Source of the DNA: Erythrobacteraceae bacterium | Lineage (GTDB): Bacteria > Pseudomonadota > Alphaproteobacteria > Sphingomonadales > Sphingomonadaceae | Length of the DNA stretch: 64,000 bases | NCBI GenBank assembly: GCA_947479055.1 | Contig: CANJYE010000004.1 | Location: 29,929-93,928, forward strand | Direction of reading: 5' to 3' | Shown: positions 7,848-17,081 of the stretch, piece by piece | Layout: every line of letters begins with the position of its first letter | How positions within the stretch are numbered: the first letter of the stretch is position 1 | Made by a program: the position numbers and the translations under genes | Notes under the pieces: model-generated | Told to the model about the DNA's origin: nothing | The model's database searches: none | The model's input: only the letters and a program-made list of their open reading frames with translations

Positions 7848-9095
7848 ATGGGCAGCACCACCGGCACGGCATGGAAAATGGCCGGCATCGCATCCGTTCT
7901 CCAGAACTGGGGAGTGGTGACTTCGATCGTCGCCTATGGTGCGGCGCTTGCCACGATCGAGCATGATCTTGCCACGACCCGGGCGATGGCGTCGATCGCC
8001 ACCAGCCTGCAACTTCTCGCGCTTGGTCTGATGTCTCCTGTTGTTGGTATCCTGCTGCAACGCGTACCCTTGCGGGTGCTGCTGGTCGCCGGGGTCGCGC
8101 TGGGTGCCGCCGGCAGCCTGGTCGTCGCCTTCGCTCCGCATATCTACTGGGTGCTTGCCGCCTATGCCCTGCTGATCGGGCCCAGTTCCTGCATTCTGGG
8201 GCCAGTGACGGTGGCCACTCTGGTCAGCCGCTGGTTCGACAAGGATCGCGGCAAGGCGCTCAGCCTCGCCAATGTCCCCATATTCCTGCTGGTCGTCCCG
8301 CCCGGCGCGGCCTGGCTGATCGAGGCGGGCGGGCGGCCATTGCTGTTTGGCGTGCTGGCCGCCGGATATCTCCTGCTGCTGCCGCTGATCGCGATGGTGC
8401 GCGAACGGCCGGACGCCGTGGCCGCGCTGGCGGTGGCGGCGGACGATGTCGTGCCCATGCCCCAGCCTTCCGCAATCCTGACAAATGGCCAGTTGCTGGC
8501 GAGATGGCGTTTCTGGGTGCTCAACCTGGGCGTCGGCGTACTCACCGGCTCGGGCGTGGCCTATACCACCCATGGCTACCAGATCATCGCCGACAAGGGG
8601 ATCGACCTCACGCTCGCGGCGTCCGTCCTGTCGGCCTATGGCCTTGGCACGGTGCTGGGCGTGTTCGTGTTCGGCTGGCTGATCGACCGGATCGGCGCGC
8701 TGCCTTCGCTGGTGCTGGGCGGCGGGATTCTCGCCGGCTTGTGGATCGCCTTTGGCCTCGTGCTCCAGCTCCAGCCGCTCTACCTCATCTCCGGCCTGTT
8801 CGGGGCGACGATGGGTTCGGTGGTGGCGATGCATGGCGCGGCGATCACCGAACTGTTCGGGCCGGCCAATGTCAGCCGGGCGATGGGTCTCGCCTATTTC
8901 CTCAAGATCCCGTTCCTGTTCGGCTTCCCCTATCTGCTCGGCAAGCTCCACGACATGCAGCATGATTACGTCATGTCTCTGGTGATCACGGCCGTGCTGG
9001 TGGCGGTGGCGGCGGCGATGTTCACGATCCTCGCCCTGGCCAGCCGAGGCGGGAAGGATTCAGACTCTCACGCCCTGGGCGCGACCCTGCGGTAG
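7848..9095 (+). CDS. MFS transporter
   Basis: 415 residues with GGGAGAG upstream of the ATG. About 12 hydrophobic segments in two halves, with the loop sequence LVSRWFDKDRGKALSLANVP typical of the monocarboxylate/oxalate-formate type branch of the major facilitator superfamily. GLGTVLGVFVFGWLIDRIG is the corresponding loop in the second half. Inner membrane. Transported compound unknown; pairing with an epoxide-hydrolase-like gene suggests uptake of a terpene- or acid-derived carbon source (inference). It converges on comM, with a 28-base overlap of the 3' ends. Confidence 0.85.
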   Translation: MGSTTGTAWKMAGIASVLQNWGVVTSIVAYGAALATIEHDLATTRAMASIATSLQLLALGLMSPVVGILLQRVPLRVLLVAGVALGAAGSLVVAFAPHIYWVLAAYALLIGPSSCILGPVTVATLVSRWFDKDRGKALSLANVPIFLLVVPPGAAWLIEAGGRPLLFGVLAAGYLLLLPLIAMVRERPDAVAALAVAADDVVPMPQPSAILTNGQLLARWRFWVLNLGVGVLTGSGVAYTTHGYQIIADKGIDLTLAASVLSAYGLGTVLGVFVFGWLIDRIGALPSLVLGGGILAGLWIAFGLVLQLQPLYLISGLFGATMGSVVAMHGAAITELFGPANVSRAMGLAYFLKIPFLFGFPYLLGKLHDMQHDYVMSLVITAVLVAVAAAMFTILALASRGGKDSDSHALGATLR

Positions 9096-10576
9096 CTGAG
9101 CGCTTCGGCCACGTGGATTCGGCCGATCCCCTCCGCCCCGGCAAGATCGGCGATGGTGCGGGCCACGCGCAGCATGCGGGTATAGCCGCGCGCGGACAGG
9201 TGCATCGCTGCTGCTGCCTGCATCAGCAACTGCCGCCCCGGCTCGTCCGGTGTGGCATGGGCTTCCAACGCGTCGCCATCGAGTTCGGCATTGCCGCGCA
9301 TGGTTGTGCCTTCCAGCCGCGCGGTCTGGATCGCGCGGGCCTGCGCCACGCGGGCGGCCACCTGGGCCGATCCTTCCGTCGGCGGGGGCAGGGCCAGATC
9401 GGCGGCGCTGACCGGATCGACTTCGACATGCAGATCGATCCGGTCCAGCAGCGGGCCGGAGACGCGTGACTGGTAATCGGCGGCGCAGCGCGGCGCGCGC
9501 GAACAGGCCAGCGCCGGATCGCCCAGATGGCCGCAGCGGCACGGGTTCATCGCCGCGATCAGCTGGACCCGCGCCGGGAACGTGACATGGGCATTGGCCC
9601 GCGCCACGCTGACTTCGCCGGTTTCCAGCGGCTGGCGCAGCGAATCGAGCACCGGGCGCTGGAATTCGGGCAATTCATCCAGAAACAGCACGCCAAGATG
9701 CGCAAGGCTCACCTCGCCCGGCCGGACTTTCAGCCCGCCGCCGGTCAGCGCTGCCATCGAGGCCGAATGGTGAGGCGCGCGGAACGGGCGGGTGCGGCTG
9801 ATCCGCCCTTCTTCCAGCGTCCCGGCGACCGAGGCGACCATCGAGACTTCCAGCGCCTCGGCCGGGGTCAGTTCGGGCAGGATGCCGGGCAGGCAGCTGG
9901 CCAGCAGGGACTTGCCCGCGCCCGGCGGTCCGATCATCAGCAGATTGTGCCCGCCGGCCGCCGCGATTTCCAGCGCGCGGCGGGCGGTTTCCTGGCCCTT
10001 GACCTGCTTCAGATCCGGCCCCGGCGCGCGCGCCTCGGCCTCGCCCAGCCGGGGCTGGGGCAGGGTCTGCGTGCCCTTGAGGTGGTTGAGCAGGCTGACG
10101 AGGTCGGGCGCGGCGCAGATCGGGATGCCGCTGGCCCAGCGCGCTTCGCCGCCCTGCACCGCCGGGCAGATCAGCCCCTTGTCCAGCCCGCTGGCGCGGA
10201 TCGCGGCCAGCAGCACGCCGGGCGAGGCGACGATCCGCCCGTCCAGCGACAATTCGCCCACCGCCACCCAGTCCTGTAATTGTTCGGCATCGGTCACGCC
10301 CATCGCGGCGAGCAGCGCCAGCGCGATCGGCAGATCGTAATGCGAGCCTTCCTTGGGCAGGTCAGCCGGGGAGAGGTTGATGGTTATCCGCTTGGGCGGC
10401 AGTGACAGACCCATGGCCGCCAGCGCGGCCTGCACCCGTTCGCGGCTTTCGCCCACCGCCTTGTCGGGCAGGCCGACGATGGCGAAGCGCGGCAGGCCCG
10501 GCGCGACCTGACACTGCACTTCGACCCCGCGCGCTTCAAGCCCGAGATAGGCCACCGTCGATACCAGTGCGACCAC
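9068..10576 (-). CDS. comM: YifB/ComM family Mg-chelatase-like AAA+ ATPase
   Basis: 502 residues from GTG at 10576, with GAGGGGG eight bases upstream; a TTG at 10582 is also in frame but too close to that site, and family members typically begin M-x-A-x-V-x-TVA. Order: Lon-protease-like N-terminal domain (FAIVGLPDKAVGESRERV), AAA+ module with Walker A GPPGAGKS and Walker B LGVLFLDELPEF, then C-terminal helicase domain with a Cys cluster (CRCGHLGDPALACSRAPRC). ComM is a hexameric helicase driving branch migration during natural transformation. It diverges from a secreted-protein gene. Confidence 0.92.
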   Translation of the reverse strand: MVALVSTVAYLGLEARGVEVQCQVAPGLPRFAIVGLPDKAVGESRERVQAALAAMGLSLPPKRITINLSPADLPKEGSHYDLPIALALLAAMGVTDAEQLQDWVAVGELSLDGRIVASPGVLLAAIRASGLDKGLICPAVQGGEARWASGIPICAAPDLVSLLNHLKGTQTLPQPRLGEAEARAPGPDLKQVKGQETARRALEIAAAGGHNLLMIGPPGAGKSLLASCLPGILPELTPAEALEVSMVASVAGTLEEGRISRTRPFRAPHHSASMAALTGGGLKVRPGEVSLAHLGVLFLDELPEFQRPVLDSLRQPLETGEVSVARANAHVTFPARVQLIAAMNPCRCGHLGDPALACSRAPRCAADYQSRVSGPLLDRIDLHVEVDPVSAADLALPPPTEGSAQVAARVAQARAIQTARLEGTTMRGNAELDGDALEAHATPDEPGRQLLMQAAAAMHLSARGYTRMLRVARTIADLAGAEGIGRIHVAEALSYRRVAPRA

Positions 10577-10710
10577 GCGCAAACCCCCTCAAGCCCCTGT
10601 AATGGAGACGATAGCGCAAGGTGCGGCGCTGTCGAGGGGGCGCAGCGTTAGCGTGAAACTAACCGCCTTTGTTGGGAATCCCGCAGGCCGGATGGCTGCA
10701 TGCCTGCACC

Positions 10711-11385
10711 ATGCGCAGTTTGCTTGCCATCATGGCCCTGATGCTGACGATGCTGTCCGGCCCTGCATGGGCTGGCGAAGGGGCGGCGCGGCTCGTTGCC
10801 GCACAGTCCCGCACAGACGAAGCCTACGGTCCGTTCCGGGTGATCGACGCTACCCGCGCCGCGCTGGATGGGGTGACGGACGCCCGCTCACCGGCGCAGT
10901 TTGCCGCGATGCTGCGCGACCATCCGGGGCTGGCCCTGCTGGAAATGCGCGACTGCCCGGGCACGGAGGACGATCTCGCCAATCTTCGACTTGGCAGGAT
11001 GATTCGCGCCGCCGGGCTGCAAACCCATGTGCCCGATGGCGGATCAGTCCGCTCCGGCGCGGTCGAGCTGTTCCTGGCCGGTGTCAGTCGCCGGATCGAT
11101 GACGGGGCGGAATTCGCCGTCCACGCGTGGTTGGACGAAAGTGGGCTTCAGGCCGGCGACTTTTCTGCTAATGCCCCGGAAAACCGCCGATACCTGGCCT
11201 TTTACCGCGAAATGGGCATGGCCGAGGACGAGGCGACCGCCTTCTATGCGATGACCAATTCGGTGCCTTTTTCCGAGGCGCGCTGGCTGAGCGCGCAGGA
11301 TATGCGCCAGTGGGTGAAGGCCGATCGCTCGCAACAGGCCGCGCCGATGTTGGCCTATCTTGACTTGGGGCCGCTGCTCCACTAA
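10711..11385 (+). CDS. secreted COG3904-like (ClpP/crotonase-fold) protein
   Basis: 224 residues from ATG 10711, which yields a clean signal peptide (LLAIMALMLTMLSGPAWA, cleavage near 22). The segment LRLGRMIRAAGLQTHV followed by SGAVELFLAGVSRRI and FAVHAW resembles the COG3904 group of predicted periplasmic proteins with a ClpP-like fold. In that group a GG-S segment and a C-S-A-C motif precede the aG-x-x-R and GvH strands; here that Cys motif is absent, so any peptidase activity is doubtful. Periplasmic; role unknown. It precedes rpmH by about 100 bases. Confidence 0.55.
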   Translation: MRSLLAIMALMLTMLSGPAWAGEGAARLVAAQSRTDEAYGPFRVIDATRAALDGVTDARSPAQFAAMLRDHPGLALLEMRDCPGTEDDLANLRLGRMIRAAGLQTHVPDGGSVRSGAVELFLAGVSRRIDDGAEFAVHAWLDESGLQAGDFSANAPENRRYLAFYREMGMAEDEATAFYAMTNSVPFSEARWLSAQDMRQWVKADRSQQAAPMLAYLDLGPLLH

Positions 11386-11481
11386 CCGCCGCGCCCATGC
11401 AATGGCTGTCCCCTTCGGGGCTGGCGGCTGTTTTGTTGGTGCCGCAGCGGCTGCCAATAATGAATTCTAGAGGGTTTCAAA

Positions 11482-11616
11482 ATGAAGCGCACTTTCCAGC
11501 CCAGCAATCTCGTGCGCGCCCGCCGCCACGGCTTCCGTGCCCGCACGGCCACTGTCGGCGGCCGTGCCGTCCTGCGCGCCCGCCGCGCTCGTGGCCGCAA
11601 GAAGCTGTCCGCCTGA
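11482..11616 (+). CDS. rpmH: 50S ribosomal protein L34
   Basis: 44 residues, [20 protein letters not shown] then a basic tail ending RGRKKLSA, the full-length L34 signature. AGAGGG at about 11469-11474 serves as its ribosome-binding site. First gene of the conserved rpmH-rnpA-yidD-yidC-engB block. Its TGA overlaps the CTG where rnpA probably starts. Confidence 0.97.
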   Translation: MKRTFQPSNLVRARRHGFRARTATVGGRAVLRARRARGRKKLSA

Positions 11617-12014
11617 GCGAATCCGCTCGCGAACCCGCAGGGGAGCCGCCGCTGGCGGTTCTGACGCGTCGCTCCGATTTCGTTGCTGCCAACCGGGGCT
11701 TGCGCGTGGCAAGGCCCGGTTTCGTGCTGCTGGCCCGCCCCAACGGCGGACAGGGAAAGCGGTTCGGCATCACGGTCACCAAGCGGATCGGCAATGCCGT
11801 GGTCCGCAACCGGATGAAGCGCCGCTTTCGCGAGCTGCTGCGCGCGGCCCTGCCCCGCGAAGGGCTGGCTGACCATGATCACGTGCTGATAGGCCGCGAA
11901 GGCGGGGTGGAACGCGATTTCGGCAAGCTGCGGGAAGAACTCTCGCTGGCGCTGGCCCGGGCCGCTGAGGGCAAGGGCGATCCGCCGCGCAAGCCAAGAG
12001 GACCGAGGAAGTGA
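11613..12014 (+). CDS. rnpA: ribonuclease P protein component (non-standard start)
   Basis: The protein subunit of RNase P, which assists the M1 RNA in trimming tRNA 5' ends. [33 protein letters not shown] (RNR motif) and DHVLIGREG are diagnostic. Between the rpmH stop and the conserved N-terminus the frame has no ATG, GTG or TTG. I place the start at CTG 11613, which overlaps the rpmH stop as CTGA and gives 133 residues, a normal length. The only standard start is ATG 11460, before rpmH, which would give 184 residues and span rpmH in another frame. Gene identity is sure; the start is not. Confidence 0.9.
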   Translation: MSESAREPAGEPPLAVLTRRSDFVAANRGLRVARPGFVLLARPNGGQGKRFGITVTKRIGNAVVRNRMKRRFRELLRAALPREGLADHDHVLIGREGGVERDFGKLREELSLALARAAEGKGDPPRKPRGPRK

Positions 12015-12220
12015 AGCGGCTGCTGATCCTCCTCGCCCGCGCCTGGCAGCTTGGCCCCTCGCGCATCCTGCAGCCGAGTTGCCGCTTCGCTCCGTCGTGC
12101 TCGGAATATGCGATAGAGGCCCTGCAGCGGCATGGTGCAATCAAGGGTGGATGGCTGGCGGCGAAGCGTCTATTGCGCTGCCACCCGTGGGGGGGGCACG
12201 GGTATGATCCGGTGCCCTGA
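12011..12220 (+). CDS. yidD: membrane protein insertion efficiency factor YidD
   Basis: 69 residues from a GTG that overlaps the rnpA stop (GTGA, 12011-12014). [19 protein letters not shown] and [12 protein letters not shown] are the YidD signature. It is a small membrane-associated protein thought to aid YidC-dependent insertion. The position directly between rnpA and yidC is conserved across bacteria. Confidence 0.95.
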   Translation: MKRLLILLARAWQLGPSRILQPSCRFAPSCSEYAIEALQRHGAIKGGWLAAKRLLRCHPWGGHGYDPVP

Positions 12221-12275
12221 ACTGCAATCTGGCCGCGCAACAAGCCGATCAGGCGAATCGAATTAAGGATCACAA

Positions 12276-14045
12276 GTGAGCAATCAGCGGAACCTGATAT
12301 TGGCCGTGCTGCTGTCCGGGCTGCTGCTGTTCGGATCGGAATATGCGATCCGGTGGTTCTATCCGAACGCCGGCAAGCCCGCAGTCACGCAGAAGGCCGA
12401 TGCGCCCGCAGCCAGTGCCGCCGTCAAGCCCAAGCCGACCCGCGAAGGCGGGCTGACCGATCCGGTCCAGATCGCCGAGGAAGCGCGCGATCTCGTCACC
12501 GCGCTGAAATCGCCCGGCCGCGTGCCGATCGATGCGCCGGGGCTGGCCGGTTCGGTCAACCCGGTCGGCGCGGTGATCGACGATCTCACCATTCGCCGCC
12601 ACCGTGCCCATGTGGAGAAGGACAGCGGCCCGACCCGGCTGTTCTCCCCGGCCGGCACGCCCGCGCAATATTTCGCCCAGTTCGGCTGGGTGGGTGAAGG
12701 GGCGCAATTGCCCGGCCCCGCCACAGTCTGGCAGGTCGAAGGGCAGAAGTTGACCCCGGCCACCCCCCTGACGCTGCGCTGGACCAATCTCACCGGCCAG
12801 AGCTTCGCGATCCGGCTCGAGATCGACCGGGACTATCTCATTACTGCTACCCAGACGGTGACCAACCGCGGCCAGACAATGATGGTCGCGCGGCCCTTTG
12901 CGCTGATCAACCGGACCGATGCCACCGCCAGCACCGACACCTGGAATGTCCATTCCGGGCCGCTCGGCGCCTTTGACGGGTCAGTCAATTTCAGCAACAA
13001 TTACAAGGATGTTGCGGAAGCGGGCAAAGTCGCCCCGACCGGCCGGGTCAACTGGATCGGCTTTACCGACATCTACTGGCTGTCCGCGCTGGTGCCGCAG
13101 GTGGGGGCTAGCCCCTCGGGCGATTTCCGCGCGGTCGATCCCGGGCATTTCCGCGCCGACCTGATCTACCAGCCGGTCACGGTCGGTGCCGGCCAGCAGG
13201 TCAGCCGCACCACCAGGCTGTTTGCCGGGGCCAAGGAAAGCGCGGTGCTCGATCGCTACGAGGCAAGCGGGATCGAGAAATTCGGCCTGTCGATCGACTG
13301 GGGCTGGTTCCGCTGGTTCGAACGGCCGATCTTCCTGCTGCTCGACAAGCTGTTCAGCCTGTCCGGCAATTTCGGCGTGGCGATCATCCTGCTCACACTG
13401 ATCATCCGTGGTGTGATGTTCCCGATCGCCCAGCGCCAGTTCGCCTCGATGGCGGCGATGCGGGCGATCCAGCCCAAGCTGAAAGTGCTGCAGGAACGCT
13501 ACAAGGATGACCGCGCCAAGCTCCAGCAGGAAACCATGGCGCTGTATAAGCAGGAAGGGGTCAATCCGCTGGCCGGCTGTCTGCCGATCCTGGTGCAGAT
13601 CCCGATCTTCTTCGCACTTTACAAGACCCTGCTGCTGACGATCGAAATGCGCCACCAGCCCTTCGTGCTGTGGATCAGGGATCTGTCCGCGCCCGATCCG
13701 CTGCATATCCTCAACCTGTTCGGCCTCCTGCCGTTCACCCCGCCCAGCTTCCTCGCGATCGGCGTTCTCGCCGTGCTGCTGGGGATTACCATGTATCTCC
13801 AGTTCAAGCTCAACCCGGCGGCGATGGACCCGGTCCAGCAGCAGGTCTTCGCGATCATGCCGTGGGTGCTGATGTTTGTGATGGCACCGTTCGCGGCGGG
13901 GCTGCTGATCTACTGGATCACCTCCAACGTGCTGACCATTGCCCAGCAGCAGTTCCTCTACAGCCGCCATCCTCAGCTCAAGGTGCAGGTCGACAAGGAC
14001 AAGACCAATCTGGCCAGGAAGAAGGAGCGTGGGGATCAGGCCTGA
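12276..14045 (+). CDS. yidC: membrane protein insertase YidC
   Basis: 589 residues from GTG 12276, with AAGGA upstream. N-terminal membrane anchor (LILAVLLSGLLLFGSEYAI), a large periplasmic beta-sandwich domain (about 60-350), then the conserved insertase core with five membrane segments starting at FGVAIILLTLIIRGVMFPI, and NPLAGCLPILVQIPIFFALY. YidC inserts proteins into the inner membrane alone or with SecYEG. Length and layout are normal for Gram-negative YidC. It follows yidD by 55 bases and precedes engB by 19. Confidence 0.96.
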   Translation: MSNQRNLILAVLLSGLLLFGSEYAIRWFYPNAGKPAVTQKADAPAASAAVKPKPTREGGLTDPVQIAEEARDLVTALKSPGRVPIDAPGLAGSVNPVGAVIDDLTIRRHRAHVEKDSGPTRLFSPAGTPAQYFAQFGWVGEGAQLPGPATVWQVEGQKLTPATPLTLRWTNLTGQSFAIRLEIDRDYLITATQTVTNRGQTMMVARPFALINRTDATASTDTWNVHSGPLGAFDGSVNFSNNYKDVAEAGKVAPTGRVNWIGFTDIYWLSALVPQVGASPSGDFRAVDPGHFRADLIYQPVTVGAGQQVSRTTRLFAGAKESAVLDRYEASGIEKFGLSIDWGWFRWFERPIFLLLDKLFSLSGNFGVAIILLTLIIRGVMFPIAQRQFASMAAMRAIQPKLKVLQERYKDDRAKLQQETMALYKQEGVNPLAGCLPILVQIPIFFALYKTLLLTIEMRHQPFVLWIRDLSAPDPLHILNLFGLLPFTPPSFLAIGVLAVLLGITMYLQFKLNPAAMDPVQQQVFAIMPWVLMFVMAPFAAGLLIYWITSNVLTIAQQQFLYSRHPQLKVQVDKDKTNLARKKERGDQA

Positions 14046-14064
14046 GGCCTGCCCCGCATCCGCT

Positions 14065-14712
14065 ATGGACGACACCCAGCCCGATACGGACCTGACCGAA
14101 CGCGCCCGCAAGCTCTTTTCCGGGCGGGTGGAGTTCCTGAAGTCTGCCCCTTCCTTGCAGTTCCTGCCCGATCCGGTGGTGCCGGAAATCGCCTTCTGCG
14201 GCCGTTCCAACGTCGGCAAGAGCTCGCTGCTCAACGCGTTGACCGGGCGCAAGTCGATCGCCCGCACTTCGGTCACGCCTGGCCGGACGCAGGAGCTGAA
14301 TTTCTTCGAAGTGGGCGAGCCCACGCTGTTCCGGCTGGTCGACATGCCCGGCTACGGCTTTGCCAAGGCCCCGCTCCAGGTGGTCGACAAATGGCGCAAG
14401 CTGGTGCGCGATTTCCTGCGCGGGCGGGCGGTGCTGAAACGCACGCTTGTGCTGGTCGATGCGCGCCACGGGGTGAAGGAGGTCGACCGCGAGATGATGA
14501 CCATGCTGGACGAGGCAGCAGCAGTCTATCGCGTGGTGCTGACCAAGGCCGACAAGATCAAGGCGAGCGAACTCGCCGCAGTGCTGGCCGAAACCGAAGC
14601 GGAGGCGAGGAAACACCCGGCGGCCTTCCCGGTCGTGCATGTCACCTCGTCGGAAAAGGGCATGGGCATCGCCGAACTGCGCGCCGCGGTGCTGGCGGAC
14701 GCGGAGATTTAG
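14065..14712 (+). CDS. engB: ribosome biogenesis GTPase YihA/EngB
   Basis: 215 residues from ATG 14065. GTPase motifs are clear: G1 CGRSNVGKSSLLN, G2 TSVTPGRTQELN, G3 DMPGYGFA, G4 TKADK, and a plausible G5 VTSSEKGMG. EngB assists 50S subunit maturation. It closes the rpmH-rnpA-yidD-yidC block. The longer frame starting at 13939 lies inside yidC and is not supported. Confidence 0.95.
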   Translation: MDDTQPDTDLTERARKLFSGRVEFLKSAPSLQFLPDPVVPEIAFCGRSNVGKSSLLNALTGRKSIARTSVTPGRTQELNFFEVGEPTLFRLVDMPGYGFAKAPLQVVDKWRKLVRDFLRGRAVLKRTLVLVDARHGVKEVDREMMTMLDEAAAVYRVVLTKADKIKASELAAVLAETEAEARKHPAAFPVVHVTSSEKGMGIAELRAAVLADAEI

Positions 14713-14719
14713 GCCCTCC

Positions 14720-15094
14720 TCACCGCACCTTGACGAACAGCCCCTCGGCCTCGGCGCACAGCACGTCGCCCGCATACAACTGGCCGCGCACCCTGCATTT
14801 GCGGCCTTCGCGCTCGACCGGCTGGACAATCGCGCGCAGCATCTGGCCGATCGGGCTGGGCGCGCGGTAATCGATGTGCAGGCTGGCGGTGGCCCACCAG
14901 TCGCCGGGCGCATGATTGGCGACCGCACCGAGCAGTTCGTCGAAATACATCGAAATCACTCCGCCATGGACCACCCCTTCGACGCCACAGAACCGCGCCG
15001 GAAAGAAGATGGTGGAGGCATGGCTGCCGTCCCCCTGGGGGGTGAGCGGATAGTCGGGCAGAATGCCGCCGGGTGGCGTGGCGATGAAGTCCAT
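14720..15094 (-). CDS. PaaI/4HBT hotdog-fold thioesterase
   Basis: 124 residues from ATG 15094. The hotdog motif GVEGVVHGGVISMYFDELLG carries the Gly-rich helix start and the acidic residue expected for acyl-CoA thioesterases of the 4HBT type. ATASLHIDYRAPSPIG is the following strand pair. Probably hydrolyses an acyl-CoA in the cytosol; substrate unknown. It converges on engB with 7 bases between the stops. The 5' extension to 15247 reads as non-protein-like Arg/Ala sequence. Confidence 0.8.
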   Translation of the reverse strand: MDFIATPPGGILPDYPLTPQGDGSHASTIFFPARFCGVEGVVHGGVISMYFDELLGAVANHAPGDWWATASLHIDYRAPSPIGQMLRAIVQPVEREGRKCRVRGQLYAGDVLCAEAEGLFVKVR

Positions 15095-15264
15095 GGTTGT
15101 TCCGATGGGTGGTCTGGCGTCGTGGCGCCTGCCTATAATGCGCGAGTCGGGACGGCAAGCCTGGCGCGTTACCGCATCCGCTATTGTCGCGCAGGCCACC
15201 CGTTCAGCCTCGACAGCGCCAGCCTGAACGACTAGATCGGCCTTCACGGCAATCAGGGCGTTCC

Positions 15265-15936
15265 ATGAAACTCATCATCGGCAACAGGAACTACTCCAGC
15301 TGGTCGCTGCGCGGCTGGCTGGCGGCCAAGCAATCGGGCCTTTCCTTCGAGGAAATCACGGTCAACATTTCGGGCGACGACTGGGAAGAGGCCAAGCGCG
15401 AGTGGGGCGAGATCGCGCCGTCATCGGGCAAGGTGCCGATCCTGTGGGATGGCGATGCGGTGATCTGGGACAGTCTCGCCATCGTCGAATATCTCGCCGA
15501 CAAGGTCGGGCGCGACCGGTTCTGGCCGAAGGAGGATGCCGCGCGCGGGATGGCCCGTTCGATGGTGGCGGAAATGCACAGCTCCTACCTGCCGCTGCGC
15601 CGCCAGATGCCGATGAACGTGCGCAAGCGGTTCACGGGGCTGGACTTCCCCGACGAGGTGCAGGTCAACATCGTGCGCATCCTCACCCTGTGGGCGGAGG
15701 CGCGGGCGCGCTTCGGCAGCGGCGGACCGTTCCTGTTCGGCACCTTCAGCGCCGCCGACATCTTCTATGCCCCGATCGCCAGCCGCTTTCTCACCTATGG
15801 CGTCCGCCTGCCCGGCTTCGCCCAGGCCTATGTCGATGCGCTGTGGGAGCATGAATGGATGCAGGCCTGGGTTCAGGGCGCCGAGGACGAGGAATGGGTG
15901 ATCGCGCAATGGGAAGCCCCGCAGGCAACGCCATGA
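15265..15936 (+). CDS. glutathione S-transferase family protein
   Basis: 223 residues from ATG 15265. The N-terminal thioredoxin-like domain includes NRNYSSWSLRGWLAAK (likely Ser active-site region) and SSGKVPILWDGDAVIWDSLAIVEYL, in which the cis-Pro VP and the D-S glutathione-contact residues are typical. An all-helical C-terminal domain follows with FSAADIFYAPIASRF. Cytosolic. Its stop overlaps the dapE start (ATGA), suggesting co-translation; that pairing does not explain the substrate. Confidence 0.87.
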   Translation: MKLIIGNRNYSSWSLRGWLAAKQSGLSFEEITVNISGDDWEEAKREWGEIAPSSGKVPILWDGDAVIWDSLAIVEYLADKVGRDRFWPKEDAARGMARSMVAEMHSSYLPLRRQMPMNVRKRFTGLDFPDEVQVNIVRILTLWAEARARFGSGGPFLFGTFSAADIFYAPIASRFLTYGVRLPGFAQAYVDALWEHEWMQAWVQGAEDEEWVIAQWEAPQATP

Positions 15937-17081
15937 GCGAGACTTCCGACGTCGTCGAACTGGCCGAGGCGCTGATCGCCTGCCCCAGCGTGACCCCGGC
16001 CGAGGGGCTGGTGTTCGATTGCCTCGAAGCGATGCTGGTGCCGGTAGGCTTCACAATCCACCGCGCGCTGGCGGGCGAAGCGCCCGACGGGCCGGTCGAG
16101 AACCTGTTCGCGATCCGCCAGGGTCCGCCCGGCTCGCGCCATTTCGCCTTTGCCGGCCATCTCGACGTGGTTCCGCCGGGCGAAGGCTGGACCAGCGCGC
16201 CGTTCATGCCCGAGCGACGCGGAGACCTGCTCTACGGGCGCGGCGCGGTCGATATGAAGGGTTCGATCGCGGCGATGGTGGCAGCGGTGCGCGACATTCC
16301 GCCCGAAGCGGGCACGCTTAGCCTCATCATCACCGGCGACGAGGAAGGCGCGGCCACTTTCGGCACGCCGGTGTTGATGGACGCGATCCGCGCGCTCGGC
16401 ACCATTCCCGACCTCTGCCTGGTGGGCGAGCCGACCTCGGCCAGCCGGCTGGGCGACATGATGAAGATCGGGCGGCGCGGTTCGGTCAATATCTGGCTGG
16501 AAGTGGCCGGCACGCAGGGCCACGTTGCCTATCCGCATCTTGCCGACAATCCGGTGCCCCGGCTTCTCGCGCTGCTGGTGGAACTGGACGCGCTGGTGCT
16601 GGACGAGGGGACGGACTGGTTCCAGCCCTCCAACCTCGAGATTACCGATATCTCGGTCGGCAATACCGCCACCAATGTCATCCCGGCGAAGGCCACGGCC
16701 CGTATCTCGATCCGCTTCAATGATTGCCACAGCGGCAAGAGCCTGTCGCAAATGGTCGCGGAAATCGCCGCACGCCATGGCGGCAGCGCCCGCGCGGTGA
16801 TTTCGGGCGAACCGTTTCTGACCCCGCCCGGAGCCTTTTCGGCGATGGTCGCGGCGGCGGTGAAAGCGGAAACGGGGATCGAACCCGAAGCCTCGACCAG
16901 CGGCGGCACGTCCGACGCGCGCTTCCTCAAGCATTTCTGCCCGGTGATCGAGTTCGGCCTCGCCAATGCCACCATGCACAAGCGCGACGAGGCGGTGGCA
17001 ATGGCTGACCTGACGGCATTGGCCCGGATTTACCGGCGGATTGCCGAGGCCGGTTTGCGTCTTTCGACAAGCTCAGGATGA
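15933..17081 (+). CDS. dapE: succinyl-diaminopimelate desuccinylase
   Basis: 382 residues. An M20 di-zinc hydrolase that converts N-succinyl-LL-diaminopimelate to LL-diaminopimelate in the lysine and peptidoglycan pathway. Motifs: FAGHLDVVPPG (metal His and Asp), GRGAVDMKGSI (bridging Asp), TGDEEGAA (catalytic and metal Glu), and STSGGTSDARF near the C-terminus. The ATG at 15933 overlaps the GST stop. The last residues (STSSG) and the TGA are encoded by the left arm of a dispersed palindrome (17062-17085), so the original C-terminus may have been replaced. dapB lies at 19.6 kb. Confidence 0.94.
   Translation: MSETSDVVELAEALIACPSVTPAEGLVFDCLEAMLVPVGFTIHRALAGEAPDGPVENLFAIRQGPPGSRHFAFAGHLDVVPPGEGWTSAPFMPERRGDLLYGRGAVDMKGSIAAMVAAVRDIPPEAGTLSLIITGDEEGAATFGTPVLMDAIRALGTIPDLCLVGEPTSASRLGDMMKIGRRGSVNIWLEVAGTQGHVAYPHLADNPVPRLLALLVELDALVLDEGTDWFQPSNLEITDISVGNTATNVIPAKATARISIRFNDCHSGKSLSQMVAEIAARHGGSARAVISGEPFLTPPGAFSAMVAAAVKAETGIEPEASTSGGTSDARFLKHFCPVIEFGLANATMHKRDEAVAMADLTALARIYRRIAEAGLRLSTSSG

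Noticed and set aside
7269..8963. 564-codon open frame on the minus strand opposite the MFS transporter
   Set aside because: Composition is Gln/His/Asp/Arg-rich with no domain, signal or membrane segments; it is the antisense of a clear transporter gene with its own ribosome-binding site.
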